Shown here: positions 35,703 through 43,248 of the stretch, one piece after another
How the letters are laid out: each line of letters starts with the position of its first letter
Position numbering within the stretch: position 1 is the stretch's first letter
Position numbers and translations under genes: made by a program
Assembly: GCA_026671195.1 (NCBI GenBank)
Contig: JAPOHD010000005.1
Span: forward strand, 310,001 to 374,000
From: Draconibacterium aestuarii
GTDB lineage: Bacteria > Bacteroidota > Bacteroidia > Bacteroidales > Prolixibacteraceae
DNA length: 64,000 bases
Reading direction: 5' to 3'
Notes under the pieces: model-generated
Databases searched by the model: none
What the model was told of the DNA's origin: nothing
The model's input: the letters and a program-made list of their open reading frames with translations, nothing else

Positions 35703-36971
35703 TTATACCAACTGTGTCTGTTGCAGTTTTTTCCTTCTAATAAAATTTGGAAGTATATTTTTCAATTCCTGATTTCTCCAAAAACTTTTACTGCTTTTTT
35801 CAAATTGCTTATTTCTAACATTATGAGCAAGTTTATTGCATTTAGTTGTTTTATATTTTTTTTGCCCAAATGTTTTATTTAGCTGTGATATTAAATAATT
35901 ATCTATGTCTGAGAAATATCTATCAATATCAAGATATGAATAAATTGCAATCCATTTTTTAATCTCTTTATAAATATCTGTAAATAATTGTGAATTTAGT
36001 TCGCCTGTTTTTATTATTTTTCTTATTCTGTTTTTTAAAATCCCTATCGTGTCTTTCGATGGATAAATATTAATTCCATCAAATTTTATAGAAAGAAATG
36101 AAATCTCACTTTTCTCGGGATTTATAATTTTTGTTTTATCATTTTTTGAATCAAGAGGATGAATATTTAAAGAGAATTTTTCATTTAAATAAATACGAAT
36201 TTTTTTATAACCCTCTTTAGCCTCTTTTTCTGAATTGAATATTACTATAAAATCATCAGCATATCTAATAATAGTATATCCTTGATTTTTTATGTATAAA
36301 TCAAAATCAGATAAATATATATTTGATAATAATGGCGATAATGGATTTCCCTGAGGAATGCCACTTTTGGCATTTTTAAATAATACTCTATATTCTCTTT
36401 TTATTCTTCTTAAACCACCTAATTTTTGAGATATTGAATTTTTAATGAGTTTATTAATAGAATCATCTTTTAAATTTGGAAAAATCTGCTTATTTAACAA
36501 ATCATCTTTCTTTACTTCTTCAAAGAAATTGATTATGTCTGCCTTTAAAATAACATCTCCTTTTTTATAAGTAGATTTCATTTTTAATACAGCTTCTCTA
36601 ACTCCTTTGCCTTTCTGATATGCAAAACTTATATCCTCGCTTTTTTGTAAAAAAATTTGTAATTCATTACTCAATAAACATGAGATTGCTTTTAAAACAA
36701 CTCTGTCTGCTATTTCTGGAATTTGCAATGGTCTATATTTCCCATTATCTTTTTTTATAATTGCTGCTCTTGTCGGAGAAAATCTATATGTCTTATTTTT
36801 AAGCGATTTACTAATGTTATCGATGTTGTTATTCAAATCCTTTTTGAACTGTTCAATTGTTATTCCTGATAGTCCATGAGAAGTTTCATCTTCCTTTTTT
36901 AATTGATTCCATGCGTCATAGAGAAAATTGTTTGAAGATAATAAGTCTAATAATGTTTCGTTGGTTTTCAA
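35703..36971 (-). CDS. Reverse transcriptase, group II-like, without maturase/endonuclease extensions
   Basis: The 422-residue protein has the full RT palm: RYADDF with YADD at 237-240 (catalytic Asp pair), KADIINFFEEV with Asp145 as the first metal ligand, and GIPQGNPLSPLLSN (204-217). Finger motifs FSPTRAAIIKKDNGKYRPLQIPEIADRVVLKA are of the group II-like type. The C-terminal thumb (about 305-420) is short, and no HNH endonuclease or fused domain is present, so this is not a full intron-encoded protein. Retron RT hallmarks (NAxxH, VTG) were not seen. It is probably a defence-associated or unclassified RT. The long non-coding stretch upstream could hold a partner RNA. Confidence 0.9.
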   Translation of the reverse strand: MKTNETLLDLLSSNNFLYDAWNQLKKEDETSHGLSGITIEQFKKDLNNNIDNISKSLKNKTYRFSPTRAAIIKKDNGKYRPLQIPEIADRVVLKAISCLLSNELQIFLQKSEDISFAYQKGKGVREAVLKMKSTYKKGDVILKADIINFFEEVKKDDLLNKQIFPNLKDDSINKLIKNSISQKLGGLRRIKREYRVLFKNAKSGIPQGNPLSPLLSNIYLSDFDLYIKNQGYTIIRYADDFIVIFNSEKEAKEGYKKIRIYLNEKFSLNIHPLDSKNDKTKIINPEKSEISFLSIKFDGINIYPSKDTIGILKNRIRKIIKTGELNSQLFTDIYKEIKKWIAIYSYLDIDRYFSDIDNYLISQLNKTFGQKKYKTTKCNKLAHNVRNKQFEKSSKSFWRNQELKNILPNFIRRKKLQQTQLV

Positions 36972-37625
36972 ATGATTACGTTCTTGTTTTAAAATTGCAC
37001 TAACATTATATTACATACCACATTTGTAAGTTATTGCTATTAATGTATTTATGGTTCAAAAAATACATTAATCAGATATTTCTTCTTGCATGAGATTTAT
37101 CAGGTATTCTTTTATAAATCCCTGTTGATTTAGTTGATTCATGTCATATTAAATTTAATTCCAACATATTACAGCAACTACCCCAGCAAATACATTGCTA
37201 ATGAACACATTACAACAGAAGCCTGTTTTGTATTTCCAAAGATGAAAACTCTCGATTTTGTAGCATAGGATAGCTTTTGATTAGGCAAATTGACATCAGT
37301 TTTATGTTTTGTTTAAAAGTAGAAAAAATATTTAAATAAGCATAAGCTAATATCATAAGGTCTGTTTAGTGTTTTTCAATTTTTTTTTACCAAGAATTTT
37401 TAAGTCTAACTTTCATGAAAACGCAATTTTTATATTTGGATTTTTTAGCCATTTGATTTAAAACACTTTTCTATATAATCTCATTTTTTTATAAAAAATG
37501 TAGCAATAATAGAATTCAAACACTGATTCACCATTTCAGGATTTTATTTTTTAAAATTTTTTCTTCTCTTGGTTTTTAGAAGATTTTAAATCGTTCAGGA
37601 AATTGGGAAAAAGATGTTGACGAAA
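36972..37625. other. Long AT-rich non-coding region upstream of the reverse transcriptase
   Basis: About 650 bases with no ORF of note on either strand. T- and A-rich blocks dominate. As the 5' flank of an RT gene it is a reasonable place for an untranslated template or guide RNA, but I see no obvious inverted-repeat pair of the retron type. Confidence 0.4.
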
Positions 37626-37676
37626 TACCCCGCCAGTCCAGAGGGGGGCATCTTAGCGGGGGGACCGGGGGAGGAT
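37626..37676 (+). other. GC-rich G-run patch in AT-rich surroundings
   Basis: A 50-base block is packed with runs of G (six at 37643-37648, six at 37658-37663, five at 37667-37671). CCCCGC (37628-37633) can pair with GCGGGG (37656-37661), with a further GTCC/GGAC inside. Composition is wholly unlike the flanks. Possible uses are an origin of transfer, an origin of replication, a G-quadruplex, or a conserved structured RNA. Confidence 0.5.
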
Positions 37677-37725
37677 ACAAAAATTTTTCCTGTACATTTA
37701 GTATTTATGTATAAAAGTTCATCTA

Positions 37726-38133
37726 ATGAAGTTACAAGATAAATACAACTACGATTCTACTATTCTGGGTTTAAATAACCAATACATAGCAAGTAATGAC
37801 GGTTCTTTTTTCGTTAACCATCCATGCGTTCTAATTCATGACCACACTTTAATACCAGATAAAACCTATCTGCTCATCACTGGTTTTACTCCAAAAGGAA
37901 TGTACTATTCAGTGGTAAAGTTCATTGATTGTTATCACGATAATGTCCTATTACATATCTTTATCTTAGATATCCATTCAAAAGAAATTTTGAATGTCCA
38001 GATAGACTTTAATGAATTAGAAAACCAATGTCCATGGATTTTGCTGGATGAATCGAGTTTGAAAATGGTAACGGATAAAGTTGCTGACCAATTAGAAGTA
38101 TATGACTATTGCTCTGGGGACACAGGAAAATAA
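37726..38133 (+). CDS. Hypothetical protein (135 residues)
   Basis: I do not recognise this product. It is beta-strand-rich (YIASNDGSFFVNHPCVLIHDHTLIPDKTYLLITG), then an alternating alpha/beta pattern, with a Cys-containing tail. It lies between the GC-rich patch and the serine recombinase, on the opposite strand to the latter, and so belongs to the mobile element core by position. Confidence 0.55.
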   Translation: MKLQDKYNYDSTILGLNNQYIASNDGSFFVNHPCVLIHDHTLIPDKTYLLITGFTPKGMYYSVVKFIDCYHDNVLLHIFILDIHSKEILNVQIDFNELENQCPWILLDESSLKMVTDKVADQLEVYDYCSGDTGK

Positions 38134-38170
38134 TGCAGTTAAATTATAGCATAGATGTATTAGACAATCT

Positions 38171-38794
38171 TCATGCAACCAGCAGTTGTTTAACCTTACG
38201 AACAGTATTGATGCTTCTTCCAGTGATGCTGGAAATACGCCTGATACTCAAATCGCTTTTTTGAATCAAATCAACCACATCAGCATATTTAACTAATTGG
38301 TTTTCTCTGTTTGCCTTGCTTCCAACTGCACGTCCTGTATATTTCTGTTGAAGTTTAGCAAGTGCAATCCCCTCAGCTTGCCTGTTTTTTCTTAGGTTAT
38401 TCTCCATCTCCGCACCAATGGACATCATCTGTAGTAAAAGCATAACCATTGGATTTTCTTTGCCGTTCTCCATCGAGACCATATTGAATTGTTGCACATA
38501 TATTGCAATACCTTTTCGATGAAAGGTATCAACCACATTTAATACATCAACAACTTTTCTACCGATACGACTGATTTCACTGATAAGAATTAACCTGATA
38601 CCATATTGCTCGGTGTAATCCAATATTTTGCTAAATTCCTTTCTTTCGGTTGATTTAACCGTTCCACTTACTTTTTCTTCAAACACCCTTTTAACTTTCC
38701 ATCCTTTCTCTGAAGCAGCTTGTTTCAGATTAGATACCTGTCGATTGTTATCCTGAGATTGGCTTGAGACTCTGCTCCAAATTATAGCTTCCAT
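38171..38794 (-). CDS. Serine recombinase (resolvase/invertase family)
   Basis: I chose ATG 38794 (MEAIIWSRVSSQSQDN, 207 residues); a start 9 bases upstream is also in frame. The catalytic domain shows the family strand AIIWSRVSSQSQ with the catalytic Ser among the first SS pair, the EKVSGTVKSTERKEF loop, LISEISRIGR (nucleophile-assisting Arg cluster) and the long E helix. The C-terminal region (about 150-205, DVVDLIQKSDLSIRRISSITGRSINTVRKVKQLL) is a helix-turn-helix DNA-binding domain. It resolves or integrates mobile DNA. It sits close to the polymerase-like and regulator genes. Confidence 0.93.
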   Translation of the reverse strand: MEAIIWSRVSSQSQDNNRQVSNLKQAASEKGWKVKRVFEEKVSGTVKSTERKEFSKILDYTEQYGIRLILISEISRIGRKVVDVLNVVDTFHRKGIAIYVQQFNMVSMENGKENPMVMLLLQMMSIGAEMENNLRKNRQAEGIALAKLQQKYTGRAVGSKANRENQLVKYADVVDLIQKSDLSIRRISSITGRSINTVRKVKQLLVA

Positions 38795-38944
38795 ATTTAT
38801 CATTTTTAGTGTGACCCTATTTTTAATACATCACTACTTTTTATCAGTTATTTTGAACCTGAATTTTGTATCAACATGAAGTATACTCTAAAATTGATAC
38901 AGTTTTTTTCAACGAACACCAAGCTGGCATTTTAAAACCAATTT

Positions 38945-39124
38945 TTAATTCATTAGATATGGATTCCTTGGAAACCTCATATCTGGTTTTGGTTTTTTCA
39001 CGATGATTATATCCTTGATGGTTTTCTCTGCATCGTCTGTCATATCAACAATGATTAAATAATCCTCGACAGGTTCAAAATCGATTTGAAAATACTCGTG
39101 TCGTAATTTCCTACGTTTTTTCAT
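38945..39124 (-). CDS. Small hypothetical protein (59 residues) divergent to a Cro/CI-type regulator
   Basis: The frame begins MKKRRKLRHEYFQIDFEPVE, then an acidic stretch (EDYLIIVDMTDDAEKTIK) and ends RFPRNPYLMN, TAA at 38945. A perfect palindrome ends two bases upstream of its ATG and is shared with the regulator at 39220, which supports this being a real, regulated gene. The function is unknown. Confidence 0.55.
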   Translation of the reverse strand: MKKRRKLRHEYFQIDFEPVEDYLIIVDMTDDAEKTIKDIIIVKKPKPDMRFPRNPYLMN

Positions 39125-39125
39125 A

Positions 39126-39149
39126 ATTTGCCTATTTGAATAGGCAAAT
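39126..39149. promoter_or_regulatory. Palindromic operator between divergent genes
   Basis: ATTTGCCTATT (39126-39136) and AATAGGCAAAT (39139-39149) are perfect 11-base inverted arms around a TG spacer. A further half-site, TTGCCTATT, recurs at 39165-39173 with a short CTTG...CAAG palindrome. The pair sits between the 59-residue gene and the Cro/CI regulator and fits an operator for that regulator. Confidence 0.75.
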
Positions 39150-39219
39150 ATAATAATTTAATACTTGCCTATTCAAGAGGGCATTCATTTTATTTTATAT
39201 TTACTGAAAATTATTCCTG

Positions 39220-39471
39220 ATGAAAAATTTTGACAAAATTTCATTCGAACACAAAAAGATTTTGGAAGATGTTGGAATAGAACTTAAACGATTAAGAACA
39301 AAGAAAACTAAATCTTATACACAGTTGGCTGAAGAAATTGGAATTTCACGTAACACATATAATTCAATGGAACTTGGTAAAATTAACTTCCAGTTGAGCA
39401 CTTTACTTCAGGTATTGGACTATCATGGAGTTTCCATACACAAGTTCTTTGAAGACTTGTCAAAGAAGTAA
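39220..39471 (+). CDS. XRE/Cro-CI family transcriptional regulator
   Basis: The 83-residue product is one helix-turn-helix domain: IELKRLRTKKTKSYTQLAEEIGISRNTYNSMELGKINFQLSTLLQVLDYHG. It is the best candidate to bind the palindrome at 39126-39149, giving autoregulation and control of the divergent 59-residue gene. Alternatively it is the antitoxin of a toxin pair, but no toxin-like partner is adjacent on its strand. Confidence 0.88.
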   Translation: MKNFDKISFEHKKILEDVGIELKRLRTKKTKSYTQLAEEIGISRNTYNSMELGKINFQLSTLLQVLDYHGVSIHKFFEDLSKK

Positions 39472-39736
39472 GTTTCTGCTATAATTTTCTAAATTTAGAG
39501 TGCAAACATGCGTGCAGGACGTACAATTTACCTTTGTCACTATTAAAACATTAATGTTTCAGCGTTGAACCCCTTAATTATCCTATCTTTTTCAAACCAA
39601 TTTCGCTCCAATGAAGCCCAATTAAATGCAGTTATCGAGTATCTAAAATCGTGTTATCGTACATCAAAAAGAATATTTTAATGTGCATTAATTGTACTAT
39701 TTATTGTGCCGAAGTATTTATTGGCAAAAGAATACG

Positions 39737-39982
39737 ATGAAATCTAAAGAAATCCAAGAGCATAACAAAAATCGAATTGAAGCCATCACACACTTTTTAA
39801 AATGGTATCGTATTAATAATCAGTTTAGCCAACAGGAATTGAGTGAGTATTCTGGTGTGCACAGAAATACCATTGTACAATATGAGTCCAATTGCCCAAA
39901 GAATTTGACCCTTGTAACCATCTTCAAAATTGCTGATGCTTTAGAACTTGATATAAATCAAATATTCATGGATATTGAATAA
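39737..39982 (+). CDS. XRE/Cro-CI family transcriptional regulator (second copy)
   Basis: I chose ATG 39737 (MKSKEIQEHNKNRIEAI, 81 residues); an upstream frame to 39692 lacks family-like sequence. The domain is FSQQELSEYSGVHRNTIVQYESNCPKNLTLVTIFKIADALELDINQIF. It is convergent with the polymerase-like gene that ends at 39994, so the 3' ends are 11 bases apart. It may control the mobile element genes. Confidence 0.85.
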   Translation: MKSKEIQEHNKNRIEAITHFLKWYRINNQFSQQELSEYSGVHRNTIVQYESNCPKNLTLVTIFKIADALELDINQIFMDIE

Positions 39983-39993
39983 TGCCCGTTTTT

Positions 39994-41997
39994 TTATTCG
40001 GATGCATCCAATATATCATTCTCCTTTGAAATAATGTATCGTAAAACATCGTTAGCTTCTTTGGGTAAGAAACTAATTCCACTTTGCAAATCAATTATGC
40101 CCAATTCGATAAAACGGATTTGCTGGTCTGTCAAAAATGGGAGAACTGCTAAATTTGAAAGCAAGTCGATACTAACGTATTCCGCATAATCTTCACAAAT
40201 TCCAATTTCTAACAGCTTATAAAAAGCGACCTTTTGTGCTTCATCCAGTTCATAAACATTTTCTGTTTCATCCTCATTCGAATCTTTGTCACTTTCATCA
40301 AAATAAAAATCCTGATGCAATTCGTTTTCATCAATAATAAATTGGAAATATTCACTCTGTTCCAGTTCATCATAGTCTATAACTTCATAGAATTTATCTT
40401 CAGGCTTATGGTTGTACTTAAAGCTAAAATCTGTGAATATACTTATGATAATTTCTTCTGTCTTTTTTTCATACCCATGTGCAACGACCACAGAATCATG
40501 TCTGGTAAAGCATGGGATATCATTTTCTCTTAACTGCTTTAGAATATTATCAACATAAATTTCGCCCTCAACACATTGTAGGAACACCGAGAAATTACTT
40601 TCTTCATCTTTATTCCCTAATTCATTTTTGCTATTCTTTTGTTTTTTAAATGCAGCAATAATATCCATCAAAACTGGATAACGAACATTTAATTTATCCA
40701 GCAAAGCATCTCGTTTATTGGTTCTTTTAAAAAGTAGTTTAAACAATAGATACTTAGCTAATATCCTATCTTTAAATCCCATTTCAACTTGAACGACAGA
40801 ATAGAAATCATCAAAAAACACATCCCTGATAAATTTGATTACATCGGACGAACTGGCTTCCCCTGAATTGGAATTATTAATATCAACACCAACGGTAGGT
40901 AACTGCTTTTTATATTCATTCAATATTTCCACCAATCGCTGTAAAAATGTCAATGTCTTTTCATGCTTAAATAAAGAAAGCAAATGCTGTTCTCCTTTGG
41001 TGATATATACATTTAATAAATTAGCAAAAATCAGAAACTGCGAAGTCCGAAGGTCGAGCTGGTGAACAGTTTTATTGTTTATTCGGATGAACTGCAAAAT
41101 ATTGCTTGGGAAGTTCGTTAAATGGCTGTATAGTCTTAATGTCAAAGGACTACGTTTTTCTTCAACAGGTTGACTGCCAATTTGAGCAATTTCCCTCTTA
41201 TAATGGTATATGAGTGCTGGTATTCGTTGGCAAATAAAAAAATCAACATCAGCAATATAAAATCTATTCTTGAAATAAAATAGTTCCTTGTGCTTTTTGG
41301 ATGCGATTAATTGTGCTGCTTTTACTGTTGAATATTTGGAGTTATATGAACGATTATCCAGATACTCCTTGTAGTGAATGTTTAAATCATCAGGAAGGTC
41401 AAGGATGAAATCACGATTTAGATACTTATGGATTATTTCTTCAGCATTATTTTCAATCCAATCATTTGCTTTGTCTTGGTCGATTGATATACGAAAATTT
41501 AGGTCTGGTATGCCATCAGTGATGAATTCTAATTTGTTAAGGTAAATTCTTTCTATGGCAGTATGTACTTTACCTTTTTCAATGTACGGCATTGAATTAA
41601 ATTGACTGTCCAATAGGTCTGGATTTATTCTGTACCTGATACCAACTGAGCCATTTCGTTTAATAACAATTTTACTTTTTTTTGAATCAGGGAATGTGCG
41701 AAAACCAAAATCAAAACTTTCAATTATTTGTTTCTTTAGCAATGGCGCTATAACTCTTTGGTGGTAATTATTACCATAAATCGTCTTCCAGTATTCACTA
41801 CCCAGAGGTACATAATCATTTAATCCAATTCCATCCCAAACCTGATGATGATAGATAATAGCTATACACTGAAGAAAGTTATTCTTTGTCCTGTATTCAT
41901 AGCTTTGATTTAATATATCTTCATTAATTCTTTTAATTAGTTTATCAGGTAGATATTCTTTCTTGGTATAATCTTTTCTATTTTTTTTCGTATTCAT
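39994..41997 (-). CDS. Large protein with a divergent family A-like polymerase palm
   Basis: The 667-residue protein is normally unannotated. I can place three polymerase-like motifs in the right order: motif A LDLRTSQ with Asp315, motif B R411-x3-K415-x3-F419-x3-F423 (the O-helix spacing of E. coli Pol I, whose R754/K758/F762/Y766 it matches exactly), and motif C H500-D501-S502 as in the HD of family A and the HDS of T7-type enzymes. An acidic C-terminal region follows (about 540-590), then a helical tail. It may replicate the mobile element, or be a primase-like or RNA polymerase-like protein. The motif reading is mine and not database-checked. Confidence 0.6.
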   Translation of the reverse strand: MNTKKNRKDYTKKEYLPDKLIKRINEDILNQSYEYRTKNNFLQCIAIIYHHQVWDGIGLNDYVPLGSEYWKTIYGNNYHQRVIAPLLKKQIIESFDFGFRTFPDSKKSKIVIKRNGSVGIRYRINPDLLDSQFNSMPYIEKGKVHTAIERIYLNKLEFITDGIPDLNFRISIDQDKANDWIENNAEEIIHKYLNRDFILDLPDDLNIHYKEYLDNRSYNSKYSTVKAAQLIASKKHKELFYFKNRFYIADVDFFICQRIPALIYHYKREIAQIGSQPVEEKRSPLTLRLYSHLTNFPSNILQFIRINNKTVHQLDLRTSQFLIFANLLNVYITKGEQHLLSLFKHEKTLTFLQRLVEILNEYKKQLPTVGVDINNSNSGEASSSDVIKFIRDVFFDDFYSVVQVEMGFKDRILAKYLLFKLLFKRTNKRDALLDKLNVRYPVLMDIIAAFKKQKNSKNELGNKDEESNFSVFLQCVEGEIYVDNILKQLRENDIPCFTRHDSVVVAHGYEKKTEEIIISIFTDFSFKYNHKPEDKFYEVIDYDELEQSEYFQFIIDENELHQDFYFDESDKDSNEDETENVYELDEAQKVAFYKLLEIGICEDYAEYVSIDLLSNLAVLPFLTDQQIRFIELGIIDLQSGISFLPKEANDVLRYIISKENDILDASE

Positions 41998-42227
41998 AAA
42001 AACAACAAGTTTTAGTTATGTTTATTATTGACTTACTCTTGACAATCCACAAGACCTCATGTTGTATATCAGTCTCATATACTGATTCTTATGACGATAT
42101 GCTTGTGCAGAAATCATTTGAATCATTCCTTCGCTTTTTTTAATACATTTTTCGCCTGAAGACATCCAATTTATTTCCTTAGAATTAAAAGACCTTAACT
42201 GACAACTTTACTCGACCTTAACTTCCA
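41998..42227. other. Intergenic region without a gene
   Basis: About 230 bases hold no supportable ORF; it lies between two minus-strand genes and may carry the polymerase-like gene's promoter. Confidence 0.3.
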
Positions 42228-42554
42228 TTATTGGTTATTATTAGCATCTCGGTATTGTAAGAAATGATAGAATAGTTCAACTTCTCCTGCACCGCTGTTA
42301 TATTTTTGTATATTCTCCATTTTCCACATCATATATTCACTTCTTAGAGACGCAATATCTCTGTCTTGCTGACGAATTGCTTCATCTATTTCTTCTTTGG
42401 TTTCAAACCGATTAACTGTATTAACAGAATCAAGGGCTTCATCGCTTTGTGCTTCCCAAAAATCTATCCAAAGAGAGAGAGTATCTGCGTAAATTTCGTA
42501 GTCGTAACCTTTCTGTATTAACCAACTTTTATAATCTTCTTCTAATGTTTTCAT
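42228..42554 (-). CDS. Hypothetical small acidic protein (108 residues)
   Basis: I do not recognise this protein. It is helical and acidic, with a heptad-like stretch (KEEIDEAIRQQDRDIASLRSEYMMWKMENIQKY) that might form a coiled coil. The gene is on the strand of the polymerase-like gene and probably belongs to the same mobile unit. Confidence 0.55.
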   Translation of the reverse strand: MKTLEEDYKSWLIQKGYDYEIYADTLSLWIDFWEAQSDEALDSVNTVNRFETKEEIDEAIRQQDRDIASLRSEYMMWKMENIQKYNSGAGEVELFYHFLQYRDANNNQ

Positions 42555-43140
42555 GATTCACGTATTATTTAAAATTTTTGTTTTAATGTGATGATAGCTT
42601 TACACAATCATTTATTATTCATTTTTAATTAAAAACTGTATATCCGTCCAAAAACGATAAAAGGTGAGTTATACTTTCGTACTGCTCACCTTTTAGATAA
42701 TTATACAATATCAATATATTTAGGAACGTATTACCGAAAAATATACGTTTGGGCTTTTTAATTGTTACAAATCCAAAGTCACTAACATGCTGATTTCAAG
42801 GGTTTTTAATTAAGAATCATAGTTTTTAATTAAGAATAGCTTGAGAGATTGACTATCAGTGTGTTATAATTTATTTAGAATAATTATTGATAGTATTTCT
42901 TCCAAATTATTTTGGAACATTTACGGTTTTTTAGCTATCTGCAAGCATGGCAGTTGTTTTATCCATAAAACAATATAATGTTGAGTTCTATGCCTAAAAT
43001 ATAAATTTTGAGTCCTTTCTAATTAATATTATGTATATCTTGTAGAGCAAAAGTCGAATTAAGACAAATGGCTATGTCAATCCCAATTACGAACAATCAT
43101 TTGTAAAAAAAGTGTTTGTTAAAAATAGCATTGAGATTTA
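42555..43140. other. Long AT-rich non-coding region ahead of the defence operon
   Basis: About 585 bases, with a perfect 10-base hairpin pairing AAAAGGTGAG (42659-42668) with CTCACCTTTT (42685-42694), which fits a terminator or a boundary. No ORF is supported. Confidence 0.45.
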
Positions 43141-43166
43141 GTCAATTTGCTTCGCTGCAGATTGAC
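43141..43166 (+). promoter_or_regulatory. Inverted repeat in the leader of the STAND operon
   Basis: GTCAATTTGC (43141-43150) pairs with GCAGATTGAC (43157-43166) with one mismatch, around TTCGCT. It lies 83 bases upstream of the first gene and could be an operator or an attenuator hairpin. Confidence 0.45.
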
Positions 43167-43248
43167 GTTTAATAACTAATAATAACCCGATGCTTTGGTT
43201 TGGTCAACCATTTAGCTATTAAAAGAATGCAAAACGATATTAATTCTT

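Noticed and set aside
35703..36971. Retron assignment for the reverse transcriptase
   Set aside because: The NAxxH and VTG hallmarks are missing and the fingers look group II-like; no msr/msd-type inverted repeats were seen upstream.
35703..37625. Complete mobile group II intron
   Set aside because: No endonuclease domain and no recognisable domain V/VI structure downstream of the RT gene was found by eye.
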